Source of the DNA: Actinocatenispora sera
GTDB lineage: Bacteria > Actinomycetota > Actinomycetes > Mycobacteriales > Micromonosporaceae
Assembly (NCBI RefSeq): GCF_018324685.1
Contig: NZ_AP023354.1
Coordinates: 5,456,001-5,520,000, forward strand
Length of the DNA: 64,000 nt
Direction: 5' to 3'
Within the stretch, counting starts at the first letter, position 1, and the number at the start of each line of letters is the position of its first letter. Position numbers and translations under genes: made by a program. Under the pieces are notes generated by a model. The model saw only the letters and a program-made list of their open reading frames with translations. It was not told the origin of the DNA and did no database searches. Below, piece by piece: positions 42,783 through 52,059 of this stretch.

Positions 42783-44384
42783 TCACTGCGGCAGGGCGCG
42801 GCCGCGACGCTCGTACAGCGCCAGGACCTGCTCGCGCGGGAGCACACCACAGCGGTCCGCCCAGCGCTGGTAGTCCGCCGCGAGGTCGGCGACCACGTCG
42901 GGATACTCGGCGGCGCGGTCGTGCAGCTCGGTGCGGTCCGCGTCGATGTCGTACAGCTCCCACTCCCCCGGGTACTTGCGGACCAGCTTCCAGCGGCCCC
43001 GGCGCACCGCGGCGTTGCCCTCGTGCTCCCAGTACAGGGATCTCTCCGGCGGCTGCCCCCCGCGCCAGGTGGGCAGCATGCTGATGCCCTCCGGCGGCAG
43101 CACGTCCCGCCCCTCGTACCGGTCGGGGTAGCTCGCACCGGTCAGCTCCAGCACCGTGGCCAGCACGTCCGGCAACTGGTGCGGTGCGTGCACGATCCGT
43201 GGCTCGGTACCCAGGCCGGCCGGCCAGTGCGCGATCAACGGCGTCGAGATGCCACCCTCGTGCACCCAGTGCTTGTACTCGCGGAACGGCGTGTTGGACA
43301 GGTTCGCCCACTCCCGGCCGTAGGTGGCGTAGGTGTCCTCGCCGCCGGGAGTGATCGCCGGCGTGTTGCCGGGGCGTACCGGCTCACCGGCGCGGGTCGT
43401 CTCGTCGAACGCCACGAACCCGGTGATGAACTCGTGCACGGTCTCGACCGGCATCTCCTCGGCGCAGCCGCCGTTGTCGGACAGGAACACGAACAGCGTG
43501 TTCGCCAGCCGCCCGGACTCCTCCAGCGCGTCGAGCACCCGGCCGATGCCCTGGTCCATCCGGTCGATCTGGGCCGCGTACACCGCCATCCGGGCCGCCT
43601 GCCAGTCGTGGTCGGCGGTGGCCTCCCACGCCGGTACGGCCGGATCACGGTCGCTGAGCGCCCAGCCGCGGTCCAGCACGCCGGACTCGGTGAGCCGTCG
43701 CATCCGCTGGCCGCGCAGCACGTCCCAGCCCTCGTCGAACCGGCCCGCGTAGCGCGCCACGTCCTCCGCGCGGGCGTGCAGCGGCCAGTGCGGCGCGGTG
43801 TAGGCGAGGTAGAGGAACAGCGGGTCGTCGGCCCGCTCGGCGTGGTGCCCCCGGACGAACCGCACGGCGTTGTCGCTGATCGCGTCGGTGTAGTAGAAAT
43901 CCGGATCGGCGGTCTCGGCCTCGATGTTGGTCTCGTTGCGGGTCAGCGTTCGGGTCGAGTAGTAGCTCCCGGCGCCCTCCAGCGTCCCGTAGAACTCGTC
44001 GAAGCCGCGCCGGGTCGGCCACGCGTCGTTGGGTGTGTGCAGGTCCGAGGACATGTGCCACTTGCCGCTGAGGTACGTGCCGTAGCCCGCCGCCCCGAGC
44101 ACCTCGGCGATCGTCACGCACCGGTCGTTCAGCGTGCCCGGGTAGCCGTCGGGGGCGTCGTCGTAGTTGAGGATGCCGATCCCGGTCTGGTGCGGGTGCA
44201 GCCCCGTCATCAGCGACGCCCGGGACGGGCTGCACCGCGCCGTGTTGTAGAACTGCGACATCCGGACCCCGTACGCGGCCAGCCGGTCCAGGTTCGGCGT
44301 GGCGACCTCGCCGCCGTAGCAACCGATGTCGGAGAAGCCCATGTCATCGGCGAGCACCAGGACGACGTCGGGTTGTGCGGGCAT
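42783..44384 (-). CDS. Arylsulfatase-type sulfatase
   Basis: 533 residues. Hydrolyses sulfate esters with a formylglycine made from Cys51 in the type I motif CSPSRASLMTG. Metal ligands Asp13/Asp14 (LADDMGFSDIG), GKWHMSS and the late DNGGCAEE are present, as is HEGGISTPLIAHWPAG. No signal peptide, so cytoplasmic. No formylglycine-generating enzyme is encoded in the window. ATG at 44384 with AAAGG upstream. Downstream of the MHS transporter by 71 bases; the pair likely imports and desulfates one substrate. Confidence 0.93.
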   Translation of the reverse strand: MPAQPDVVLVLADDMGFSDIGCYGGEVATPNLDRLAAYGVRMSQFYNTARCSPSRASLMTGLHPHQTGIGILNYDDAPDGYPGTLNDRCVTIAEVLGAAGYGTYLSGKWHMSSDLHTPNDAWPTRRGFDEFYGTLEGAGSYYSTRTLTRNETNIEAETADPDFYYTDAISDNAVRFVRGHHAERADDPLFLYLAYTAPHWPLHARAEDVARYAGRFDEGWDVLRGQRMRRLTESGVLDRGWALSDRDPAVPAWEATADHDWQAARMAVYAAQIDRMDQGIGRVLDALEESGRLANTLFVFLSDNGGCAEEMPVETVHEFITGFVAFDETTRAGEPVRPGNTPAITPGGEDTYATYGREWANLSNTPFREYKHWVHEGGISTPLIAHWPAGLGTEPRIVHAPHQLPDVLATVLELTGASYPDRYEGRDVLPPEGISMLPTWRGGQPPERSLYWEHEGNAAVRRGRWKLVRKYPGEWELYDIDADRTELHDRAAEYPDVVADLAADYQRWADRCGVLPREQVLALYERRGRALPQ

Positions 44385-44455
44385 GTGGTGCCTTTCTTCG
44401 TACTCGTTCGGCAGTGTCGCTGTGCACCCGGAACCGGTCCCGGGGTGGTGCCTGT

Positions 44456-45799
44456 TCAGGAGGCCGGGGTGGCGTCCGGGACCGGTGCCGCGGACGGCTC
44501 GGCGGCGTGCAGGTCGCGCCGGTGCGTCTCCGGCAGGAACACCAGCGACACGACGCTGATCACCCCGACGATCAGGACGTAGGCCGCGACCGGCCAGGAC
44601 CGGTGGCTGTAGTGCGCGACCAGCGCGGTGGCCACCGCCGGCGCGATCGCACCGGACGGCAGGACGCCGATCTGGTAGACGATGGAGATGCCGCTGTAGC
44701 GCACCCGGGTCGGGTAGAGCTCGGCGAACAGCGCGCCCTCCGCGCCGAACATCGTGCACGCCGCGACGCCCCAGCCGATGACGAGCGCGAGCCAGATCAG
44801 GCCGGTACGGCCGGTGTCGATCAGGCCGAACAACGGGAACGCGGTCACCGCGGCGATCGCCGCGCCGGCGATGAACACCGGCCGCCGGCCGATCCGGTCC
44901 GACATCCGGCCGGCGACGAGGATCGCGAAGAACCCGACCACCGCGGCGATCAGCAACCCGTTCAGCGCCACCGACTTGTCCAGCCCGAGTACCACGGTGA
45001 GGTAGGTGATGATGAACGCGTTGTAGATGTTGAACGTCAGGCTCTCCGAGAAGCGGGCGCCGACCGCGAGCAGCGTCGTCTTCGGGTGCCGGCGGAACAC
45101 GTCCGCCAGCGGCAGTCGCACCTGCCGTTTCGCCCGGACGATCTCGGCGAACGCGGGCGGTTCGCTGACCCGCAGCCGGATGAACATCCCGATCCCCACC
45201 AGCAGCGCGCTGAGCAGGAACCCGATCCGCCAGCCCCACGACGCGAACGCGGCCGGGCCGAACCGGCCCAGTACGTCGACGACGAGCGTCGAGGCGAGCA
45301 GCCCGATCGGTACGCCGAGCTGCGGCCAGCTGGTGTACCAGCCGCGCCGGCCCGTCGGGGCGTGCTCGGCGGTCATCAGCATCGCGCCGCCCCACTCGCC
45401 GCCCAGGCCGATGCCCTGCAGCATCCGCAGCACCAGCAACAGGATCGGGGCCGCGACGCCGATCTGCCCGTACGTGGGGAGCAGGCCCATCAGGAAGGTC
45501 GCGCCGCCCATGATCATCATCGTGATCACGAGCATCTGCTTGCGGCCCAGGCGATCTCCGAAGTGGCCGAAGATCAGCCCGCCGATCGGCCGGGTGACGA
45601 AACCGGCGGCGAACGTGGTGAACGCGATCAGCGTGCTCAGCAGCTCGTTGCCGGTCGGGAAGAACGACTTGTTGAACACCAGCGTGGCCATCGTCGCGTA
45701 CAGGAAGAAGTCGTACCACTCGACGACGGTGCCGATCAGGCTGGCGACGGCGATCTGCCGGATCGAGGTCGAACCCGTGCCGGCTGCACGTCCACGCAT
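44456..45799 (-). CDS. MFS transporter of the metabolite:H+ symporter (MHS) type
   Basis: 447 residues, 12 helices. VASLIGTVVEWYDFFLYATMA opens the first helix as in ShiA/ProP-type carriers; RPIGGLIFGHFGDRLGRKQML is motif A and RMLQGIGLGGEWGGAMLM the family signature. MHS members import small organic acids with protons. ATG at 45799 has GGGAGA six bases upstream. Longer upstream frames run across the IclR gene and are rejected. Divergent from the IclR gene, in a probable operon with the sulfatase. Confidence 0.93.
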   Translation of the reverse strand: MRGRAAGTGSTSIRQIAVASLIGTVVEWYDFFLYATMATLVFNKSFFPTGNELLSTLIAFTTFAAGFVTRPIGGLIFGHFGDRLGRKQMLVITMMIMGGATFLMGLLPTYGQIGVAAPILLLVLRMLQGIGLGGEWGGAMLMTAEHAPTGRRGWYTSWPQLGVPIGLLASTLVVDVLGRFGPAAFASWGWRIGFLLSALLVGIGMFIRLRVSEPPAFAEIVRAKRQVRLPLADVFRRHPKTTLLAVGARFSESLTFNIYNAFIITYLTVVLGLDKSVALNGLLIAAVVGFFAILVAGRMSDRIGRRPVFIAGAAIAAVTAFPLFGLIDTGRTGLIWLALVIGWGVAACTMFGAEGALFAELYPTRVRYSGISIVYQIGVLPSGAIAPAVATALVAHYSHRSWPVAAYVLIVGVISVVSLVFLPETHRRDLHAAEPSAAPVPDATPAS

Positions 45800-45857
45800 C
45801 GTGGATCTCCCTTCGAGGGCGCGGCACCGGGCTGGCGCTACCGCGTTCGGATGCGGT

Positions 45858-45900
45858 ACTGTCCCGTTGAGCGGGACACTGACTCTTGAAACGGGACAGT
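45858..45900. promoter_or_regulatory. IclR operator with three half-sites
   Basis: ACTGTCCCGTT (45858-45868) and its perfect complement AACGGGACAGT (45890-45900) flank a third half-site CGGGACA (45872-45878). The first and middle also form the palindrome TGTCCCGTTGAGCGGGACA. The block is between the divergent MHS transporter and IclR genes and fits co-operative binding of IclR dimers. Confidence 0.7.
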
Positions 45901-45998
45901 GGCTCGGCACAGAGTCGCGCGTGCGTCGACCCACGTCAACCCCCGCCGAGAGATCGGTCCGGTTCGGTCCGCGCCCCACCACCGCGAAAGGATGTCGG

Positions 45999-46751
45999 GT
46001 GAGCGAGTCGTTACGCCGGGGTGTGGAACTGCTGGAGGCGCTGCGCGCCGCCGACGCCGGCCTCGGCGTCCGGGAACTGGCTGCCCAGGTCGGGCTGCCG
46101 AAGAGCACGGTTGCCCGGCTGCTGAAGACCCTCGACGACTGCCGCCTCGCCAGCCAGGACCCGACCACCCGGCGGTACCGGCTGGGCCCGCGCACCCTCG
46201 CCCTCGGCGCGGCGTACCAGGCGCGGCTCGACCTGCGGCTGATCGCGGTGGGCCCGATGCGCCGGCTGCGCGACCTGACCGGTGAGACCGTCGGGCTCAG
46301 CGTCTCCCTCGGTACCGAACGGATGTTCATCGAGGAGGTGCAGAGCGTCTCCGAACTGCGCACCACCTCCGAACTGGGACACCCGTACCCGATCTGGGCC
46401 GGGGCACCCGGCCGGGTGCTGCTCGCCGGGATGGACGCCGGCGGGCGCGCGAACGCGCTCGCCGACGCCGGCGACGACGCCTGGCGGATCGCCACCCCAG
46501 CCGACCGCGACGGCTTTGACGCGCTGCTCGACCGGATCCACGCCGACGGCTACGCCACCGCGAGCAACGAGTCGGTACCGGGCGTCAGCGCGGTCGCCGC
46601 CCCGGTGCACGACTTCTCCGGTACGGTCGTCGCCGCCCTGTCGATCTCCGGCCCGAGCGGCCGCTTCACCGACGCGGCGCGGCACCACGCGCTCGCCGAG
46701 CTGTCCAGCACCGCCCGTACGATCACCGCCGCCCTCGGCGGCTCGCACTGA
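45999..46751 (+). CDS. IclR-family transcriptional regulator
   Basis: 250 residues from GTG at 45999 with AAAGGA six bases upstream. Winged HTH: LEALRAADAGLGVRELAAQVGLPKSTVARLLKTL (in pieces VRELAAQVGL and KSTVARLLKTL), then the GAF-like effector domain with RDLTGETVGLSVSLG, GHPYPIWAGAPGRVLLA and SVPGVSAVAAPVHDFSG. Expected to sense the transported or desulfated compound and control the MHS-sulfatase operon through the triple operator. Confidence 0.92.
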   Translation: MSESLRRGVELLEALRAADAGLGVRELAAQVGLPKSTVARLLKTLDDCRLASQDPTTRRYRLGPRTLALGAAYQARLDLRLIAVGPMRRLRDLTGETVGLSVSLGTERMFIEEVQSVSELRTTSELGHPYPIWAGAPGRVLLAGMDAGGRANALADAGDDAWRIATPADRDGFDALLDRIHADGYATASNESVPGVSAVAAPVHDFSGTVVAALSISGPSGRFTDAARHHALAELSSTARTITAALGGSH

Positions 46752-46776
46752 CCCGAACGCCCCCGGCGCCGGTGCG

Positions 46777-47313
46777 TCATCCGTTGGTGCGGACCCAGGC
46801 GAGGACGGGAGCCAGGTCGGGCGGTCGGGCGGTGTCGACGCGCAGCACGGGGCCGAGCGCGAGCGGCCGGGCGGTACGCGCCCAGTACGCCCAGCGCTCG
46901 TCGTCGTGCGGCTCGCCGACGTGCACCGGGTGCCGCGGCGACCGGTCGAGCACCCGGCGCCGGGCCAGCTCGACCGGGACGTCACACCAGATCTCCAGCG
47001 GGCGGGTCACACCGGCGCGGGCCAGGCCGGCGGCGGCCAGGTCCCGTACGCCCAGCCAGACGCTCTCCACCACCGCGCCACCGTACGCGTCCGCGAGCAG
47101 CGCCCACATCGCCTCGGATGCAGCGGCGCCGAGCCGGCGCGCGGCCGGGCCGTCGGTGACGTACGCCGGATCGCCGAGGTGGTCGGCGAGCGTCTCCTTC
47201 AGCACGTCCTTGCCGTACAGCGGGAGGCGCAGGGCCTCGGCCAGCCGGCGGGCCAGCGTGGACTTGCCGGCCCCGGACAGCCCGTTGACCAGTACGACCG
47301 TGCGCTCGAGCAT
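46777..47313 (-). CDS. P-loop NTPase, small-molecule-kinase-like
   Basis: 178 residues. Walker A is NGLSGAGKSTLARRLA (about 10-25), with the LID-like YGKDVLKETLAD following, VVESVWLG for Walker B, and a C-terminal PVELARRRVLDR helix. This is the layout of AAA_33/zeta-type kinases such as gluconate, chloramphenicol or antibiotic phosphotransferases. Substrate unknown. GAGGA five bases before ATG. Convergent with iclR by 25 bases. Confidence 0.8.
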   Translation of the reverse strand: MLERTVVLVNGLSGAGKSTLARRLAEALRLPLYGKDVLKETLADHLGDPAYVTDGPAARRLGAAASEAMWALLADAYGGAVVESVWLGVRDLAAAGLARAGVTRPLEIWCDVPVELARRRVLDRSPRHPVHVGEPHDDERWAYWARTARPLALGPVLRVDTARPPDLAPVLAWVRTNG

Positions 47314-47427
47314 CCCGATCCTCTCGACGATCGTGCGGCCTCGCGATCACGCGGTACCCCCTGGCGGGTGAGCGGTCCCACCGGCGTGCGGGAGGACCGG
47401 ACCGGCGGCCGCTGCGACGGTGATCGC

Positions 47428-48501
47428 ATGATCGACACCAGCCACGCGAGGCATCCCGGCCGCGACACCGCGACCGCTCGCGGCACCAGCCGCGGACCCG
47501 GGCCGCAGTCCGGCCGCGGTCCGTCGACCACGATAGGGCGCCCGCGCTGGCCGCGGCGGGCGGTGCTCGGCTGGGCGGTCCTGTCCGGCGGACTGGGCGC
47601 GGTCGGGCTGGCCACCGGTACCGCGCTGTTCGCGCGGGCCGCCGATCCGCTGCCGGTCGCGCTGAACTGGTACCCGGTCGCGATCGCCACAGCGGCCGCG
47701 GTGACCGCGCTGCTCGACCGCGGCCCGGCCGCCACCCGCACGCTCCGCCGCTGCTACGCGGTGCTGTGCGGGCTGTCCGTGGTCACCGCGTTCGGGCTGC
47801 TGATGGACCTGATCACGCTCGCGGTCTCGCAGCACGTGGACCGCGTGCCCGCGATGATCCTGCACGCGGTCGGCATGGTCGGGGTGGTGTCGCTCGGCGC
47901 CGCGGCGCGCTCCGGCGCCGCCTCGGCCGCACCGGTACCGGCGGAGCCGTCGCTGCCGGTCCGCCTCGCCGCGTACGCCGGCGCGGCGGCGTTCCTGCCG
48001 TACGCGGCGATGAAGACGGTGTGGGCGCTCGGCGGTACGTTCGCCGGGGTCAGCGGGGCGCGGATGCTCGCGATCTCGGCCCGCAACGGCGCCTCCGGCC
48101 TGTGGCTCACCCTGGAGTCGTACGGGCTGGACGCCACCGCACTGCTCGCCGCGCTCGGCGTGCTGCTGCTGTTCGCGCTGGTCCGGCCGTGGGGCCGGGT
48201 GTTTCCCCGCTGGGTACCGCTGCTGCGCGGCCGGCGGGTACCCCGGCTGGTACTGCTGGTACCGGCGCTACTCGGCACGGCCACCCTCGCGCCGTACGGC
48301 GTGGTCGGGGTGGTCGACCTTGCCCTCGCCACCGCCGGCGCGGTGCCGGTCGTCCGCGGCGACCTGCCCACCGACGCGGACGCCCTGCTGGTCAGCTGGA
48401 TCGGTATCGGCGCCTTCGCCGGGTACGGCGTGAGCCTCGCCGTCTCCGCCTACTCCTACTGGCGCCGCACCCGCCCGGCCCGACGGTCCGGCGGCCACTG
48501 A
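47428..48501 (+). CDS. Polytopic membrane protein of unknown function
   Basis: 357 residues. A 40-residue basic Ser/Thr/Arg-rich N-terminus is followed by about eight hydrophobic segments (for example AVLGWAVLSGGLGAVGLATG, FGLLMDLITLAV, ATALLAALGVLLLFALV, IGIGAFAGYGVSLAVSAYSY). Conserved-looking polar sites are few. No family recognised. It ends six bases from the convergent oxidoreductase gene, with no room for a terminator hairpin between them. Confidence 0.75.
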   Translation: MIDTSHARHPGRDTATARGTSRGPGPQSGRGPSTTIGRPRWPRRAVLGWAVLSGGLGAVGLATGTALFARAADPLPVALNWYPVAIATAAAVTALLDRGPAATRTLRRCYAVLCGLSVVTAFGLLMDLITLAVSQHVDRVPAMILHAVGMVGVVSLGAAARSGAASAAPVPAEPSLPVRLAAYAGAAAFLPYAAMKTVWALGGTFAGVSGARMLAISARNGASGLWLTLESYGLDATALLAALGVLLLFALVRPWGRVFPRWVPLLRGRRVPRLVLLVPALLGTATLAPYGVVGVVDLALATAGAVPVVRGDLPTDADALLVSWIGIGAFAGYGVSLAVSAYSYWRRTRPARRSGGH

Positions 48502-48507
48502 CCGGAG

Positions 48508-50775
48508 TCAGGCGGTGGGTTCCAGGCGGACCACGATCGCCTTGGAGGTGGGGGTGTTCGAGCCCTTCGCGGTGGAGTCCAGCGGCACCAGCACGTTGGT
48601 CTCCGGGAAGTACGCCGCCGCGCAGCCGCGCGCGGTCGGGTACGCCACCACGCGGAACCCCGGCGCGCGCCGGCCCACCCCGTCGGTCCACTCGCTCACG
48701 ATGTCCACGGTGGACGCGTCCGTGACGCCCAGCTCGGTCAGGTCGTCGGGGTGCACGAACACGACCCGGCGCCCGTCGTGGATGCCGCGGTACCGGTCGT
48801 CCCGGCCGTAGATCGTGGTGTTGTACTGGTCGTGGCTGCGCACCGTCTGCAGCAGCAACCGGCCCGCCGGTACGGTCGGGGCGCTGATCTCGTTGACCGT
48901 GAACCGGGCCTTCCCGCTCGGCGTGTTGAACGTGCGCGAGTCGCGCGGCGGGTGCGGCAGCACGAACCCGCCCGGCTGGTCCAGCCGGTCCTCGAAGTCC
49001 TCGAAGCCCGGCACGATCGCCGCGATCCGGGCCCGGATGATCCGGTAGTCGTCGGTGAAGTCACGCCACGGCAGGTCGTCGCCGAGCACCGCGCGGGCCA
49101 GCTGGCAGATGATCGCCACCTCGCTACGCAGCTGGTCGGAGGCCGGGGTGAGCCGTCCGGTCGAGGCGTGCACGCAGCTCATCGAGTCCTCCACGCTGAC
49201 CCGCTGCCGGCCGCCGATCTGGATGTCCGAGTCGGTGCGCCCCAGCGTCGGCAGGATCAGCGAGATCGCGCCGGGCACCAGGTGCGAGCGGTTCAGCTTG
49301 GTCGACACGTGCACGGTCAGCGCACAGCTGCGCAGCGCCTGCTCGGTCACCTCGGTGTCCGGGGTGGCCGAGGCGAAGTTGCCGCCCAGCGCCATGAACA
49401 CGCTCGCCTTGCCGTCCCGCATCGCGCGGATCGCCTCGACCGTGTCGTACCCGACCCGCTGCGGCACCTCGATGCCGAACTGGTCGGCGAGCTTCGGCGC
49501 CCAGGCCGGCAGCTTCTCCCAGATGCCCATGGTGCGGTCGCCCTGGACGTTGGAGTGGCCACGCACCGGGCACAACCCGGCGCCCGGCTTGCCGATCATG
49601 CCGCGCAGCAGCTGCACGTTCACGATCTCGCGAATGGTGGCGACCGCCTCGGTGTGCTGGGTGATGCCCATCGCCCAGCACACGATGCTGCGCTTCGCGG
49701 TGGCCAGCGACTCCGCGGCGCGCTCGATCTCGTCCCGGGACAGTCCGGTCGCCGCGGCCACCTGCGCCCAGTCGACCTCGCGCCGGGCCGCACGGTAGTC
49801 GTCGAACCCCTCGGTGTACCGGTCGACGAAGTCGCGGTCCACCACCTCGTCGCGGCCCGCGAGCAGGGTGCCGAACGCGGCGAACAGTGCCAGGTCGCCG
49901 CCCAGCTTGACCTGCAGGAACTGGTCGGCCAGCGGGGTACCCGAGCCGACGATGCCGCTGGGCCGCTGCGGGTTGCGGAAGGTGATCAGGCCCGCCTCGG
50001 GCAGCGGGTTGATCGCGATGATCCGCGCGCCGTTGTGCTTCGCGTGCTCCAGCGCGGTCAGCATCCGTGGATGGTTGGTCCCCGGGTTCTGGCCGACGAT
50101 CACCAGCAGGTCGGCGTGCTCGACGTCGTCGATGCTCACCGACCCCTTGCCGACGCCGATCGTCTCGGTCAGCGCGGTACCGGACGACTCGTGGCACATG
50201 TTCGAGCAGTCCGGCATGTTGTTGGTGCCGAACGCGCGGGCGAACAGCTGGTAGCAGAACGCCGCCTCGTTGCTGGTGCGCCCGGAGGTGTAGAAGATCG
50301 CCTCGTCCGGGCTGGCCAGCCCGCGCAGCTGTTCGGCGATCAGCGCGTAGGCGGCGTCCCACTCGATCGGCTCGTAGGAGTCCGAACCCGGCCGGCGCAC
50401 CATCGGATGGGTGAGCCGGCCCTGCTGGCCGAGCCAGTGGTCGGAGCGGGTGGCGAGCTGCGAGATCGGGTGCGCGGCGAAGAACTCCGGCCCGACCCGG
50501 CGCAGCGTCGCCTCCTCGGCGACCGCCTTCGCGCCGTTCTCGCAGAACTCGGCGGTGTGCTTGTGCCCCGGCTCCGGCCAGGCGCAACCCGGACAGTCGA
50601 ACCCGCCGTCCTGGTTGACCGCGAGCAGCGTGCGGGTGCTGCGGGCCACGCCCATCTGGCGCAGCGCCGCGGACAGCCCGTGCGCGATGCCGCCGACGCC
50701 GGCGGCCGCCCGTTTCGGCGGCGAGACGACCAGTTGCTCGTCACCGCGATCCGACCGTGGCGCCCTGCTCGCCAT
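48508..50775 (-). CDS. YdeP/FdhF-family molybdopterin oxidoreductase
   Basis: 755 residues. Molybdopterin-binding fold: GFDCPGCAWPEP at about 60-70, YTSGRTSNEAAF, DCSNMCHESSGTAL, VGQNPGTNHPRML, CPVRGHSNVQGDRTMGI and C-terminal NTPSGKARF and HDQYNTTIYG for the cofactor-binding domain. The paired Cys in CPGC are the only N-terminal cysteines, so a classic 4Cys iron-sulfur motif is not seen. YdeP proteins are linked to acid resistance in E. coli; substrate unknown. GGAGG eight bases before ATG. Confidence 0.9.
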   Translation of the reverse strand: MASRAPRSDRGDEQLVVSPPKRAAAGVGGIAHGLSAALRQMGVARSTRTLLAVNQDGGFDCPGCAWPEPGHKHTAEFCENGAKAVAEEATLRRVGPEFFAAHPISQLATRSDHWLGQQGRLTHPMVRRPGSDSYEPIEWDAAYALIAEQLRGLASPDEAIFYTSGRTSNEAAFCYQLFARAFGTNNMPDCSNMCHESSGTALTETIGVGKGSVSIDDVEHADLLVIVGQNPGTNHPRMLTALEHAKHNGARIIAINPLPEAGLITFRNPQRPSGIVGSGTPLADQFLQVKLGGDLALFAAFGTLLAGRDEVVDRDFVDRYTEGFDDYRAARREVDWAQVAAATGLSRDEIERAAESLATAKRSIVCWAMGITQHTEAVATIREIVNVQLLRGMIGKPGAGLCPVRGHSNVQGDRTMGIWEKLPAWAPKLADQFGIEVPQRVGYDTVEAIRAMRDGKASVFMALGGNFASATPDTEVTEQALRSCALTVHVSTKLNRSHLVPGAISLILPTLGRTDSDIQIGGRQRVSVEDSMSCVHASTGRLTPASDQLRSEVAIICQLARAVLGDDLPWRDFTDDYRIIRARIAAIVPGFEDFEDRLDQPGGFVLPHPPRDSRTFNTPSGKARFTVNEISAPTVPAGRLLLQTVRSHDQYNTTIYGRDDRYRGIHDGRRVVFVHPDDLTELGVTDASTVDIVSEWTDGVGRRAPGFRVVAYPTARGCAAAYFPETNVLVPLDSTAKGSNTPTSKAIVVRLEPTA

Positions 50776-50859
50776 CGCAACCGCCTCCCTGCCGAACGTG
50801 TCCCCGTCCGTGCCACCGACCCTAGTCCTGGGATCGGCTGCCGTCAGGTAGGCGGTGCG

Positions 50860-51939
50860 TCAGCGGAGGATGCGGCCGCGCAGGACGATCCGGGACGGTT
50901 CGCGGACCACGGTCAGATCGGTGCGCGGATCCCGGTCGTACACCACGACGTCGGCGAGGCCGCCCTCGACCAGGCCGGGCACGCCCAGCCACTCGCGGGC
51001 CCGCCAGGAGGCGGCGGCCAGCACGTCGGTCGGCGCCATCCCGGCCTGCTCGTGCAGCAGCAGCATCTCCTCGGCGGCGAGGCCGTGGTCGATGCCGCCG
51101 CCGGCGTCGGTACCGACGTAGACCGGCACGCCGGCGTCCACCGCGGCGCCGACCAGCCGCGGGAAGTTCTGCTTGAGCCGCCGCATGTGCTCGGCGTAGC
51201 TCGGGAACTTCGGCTCGGCCTGCGCCGCGATGTCGTCGAAGGTGGCGACGTTGACCATCGTGGGTACCAGCGCGGTGCCGCGACGAGCCATCTCGTCCAG
51301 CAACCCCTCCGACAGGCCGGTACCGTGCTCGACCGAGTCGACGCCGCAGCGCACCAGGAACTCGACCGCCTGCTCGCTGAAGGTGTGCACGGCGACCCGG
51401 GCACCGGCCGCGTGCGCCGCGTCGACCGCCGCCGCCACGCTCGCCTCGTCGAAGGTCGGGCCCAGATCGCCGGCGCCGCGGTCGATCCAGTCGCCGACCA
51501 GCTTGATCCAGCCACCGCCGAGCCGGGCCTGCTCGGCCGCCGCCGCGGGCAACTCGGCCGCGGACACCTCCTGCGCGACGCCCCGCAGGTACCGCTTCGG
51601 TGGTGCGAGGTGCCGGCCGGCCCGGACCAGCCGGGGCAGGTCGGGCTCGTCCTCCAGCTGCGGGTAGTGCAACGGTGAACCGGCGTCGCGCATCGCGAGC
51701 ACCCCGGCGTCGCGGTCGATCCGAGCCAGCGCGCGGGCGGTGTCCAGGTCGGTCACCGGGACGGCGCCGCGGGCGATGCCGAGGTGGCAGTGCGCGTCCA
51801 CCAGGCCCGGAATCAGGTAGCCGCCGGCCACCACCGTCTGCGCGTCTCGTACCGGCTGGAAGGTGACCCGGTCACCGACCAGCCAGACGTCGCGGACCTG
51901 GTCGTCGGGCAGCAGCACACCCCGCAGATGAAGCGCCAT
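50860..51939 (-). CDS. Metal-dependent amidohydrolase family protein
   Basis: 359 residues. Metal ligands in order: GLVDAHCHLG (HxH) near 46-53, carboxylated-Lys candidate in WIKLVGDWID, ARVAVHTFSE, VEHGTGLSE, and VPVYVGTDAGGG for the catalytic Asp. ADVVVYDRDP and the composite beta domain at both ends are typical of imidazolonepropionase-like and prolidase-like members. ATG at 51939. Upstream neighbour on the strand is ffh, downstream the oxidoreductase, 84 bases away. Substrate not deducible. Confidence 0.88.
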   Translation of the reverse strand: MALHLRGVLLPDDQVRDVWLVGDRVTFQPVRDAQTVVAGGYLIPGLVDAHCHLGIARGAVPVTDLDTARALARIDRDAGVLAMRDAGSPLHYPQLEDEPDLPRLVRAGRHLAPPKRYLRGVAQEVSAAELPAAAAEQARLGGGWIKLVGDWIDRGAGDLGPTFDEASVAAAVDAAHAAGARVAVHTFSEQAVEFLVRCGVDSVEHGTGLSEGLLDEMARRGTALVPTMVNVATFDDIAAQAEPKFPSYAEHMRRLKQNFPRLVGAAVDAGVPVYVGTDAGGGIDHGLAAEEMLLLHEQAGMAPTDVLAAASWRAREWLGVPGLVEGGLADVVVYDRDPRTDLTVVREPSRIVLRGRILR

Positions 51940-52059
51940 GACCGAACCGTAGCGGCCCGCCCGGGCGGCGCCGAACCGGACCCGGCACCGTCACCCGCAC
52001 CGGCCGCGCGCCCAGCGCGACCCGCGGCTCGTACCGGCCCGGCGGCCGTCGCCGGTCGG

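Noticed and set aside
42783-45827. Possible sulfatase-transporter fusion (1014-residue frame)
   Set aside because: The sulfatase frame stays open upstream, but the transporter is in a different frame with its own start and ribosome-binding site; the sulfatase has AAAGG before ATG 44384.
45027-45998. Upstream extension of the IclR frame
   Set aside because: It would overlap the transporter gene and the operator; GTG at 45999 has a good ribosome-binding site and family-like N-terminus.
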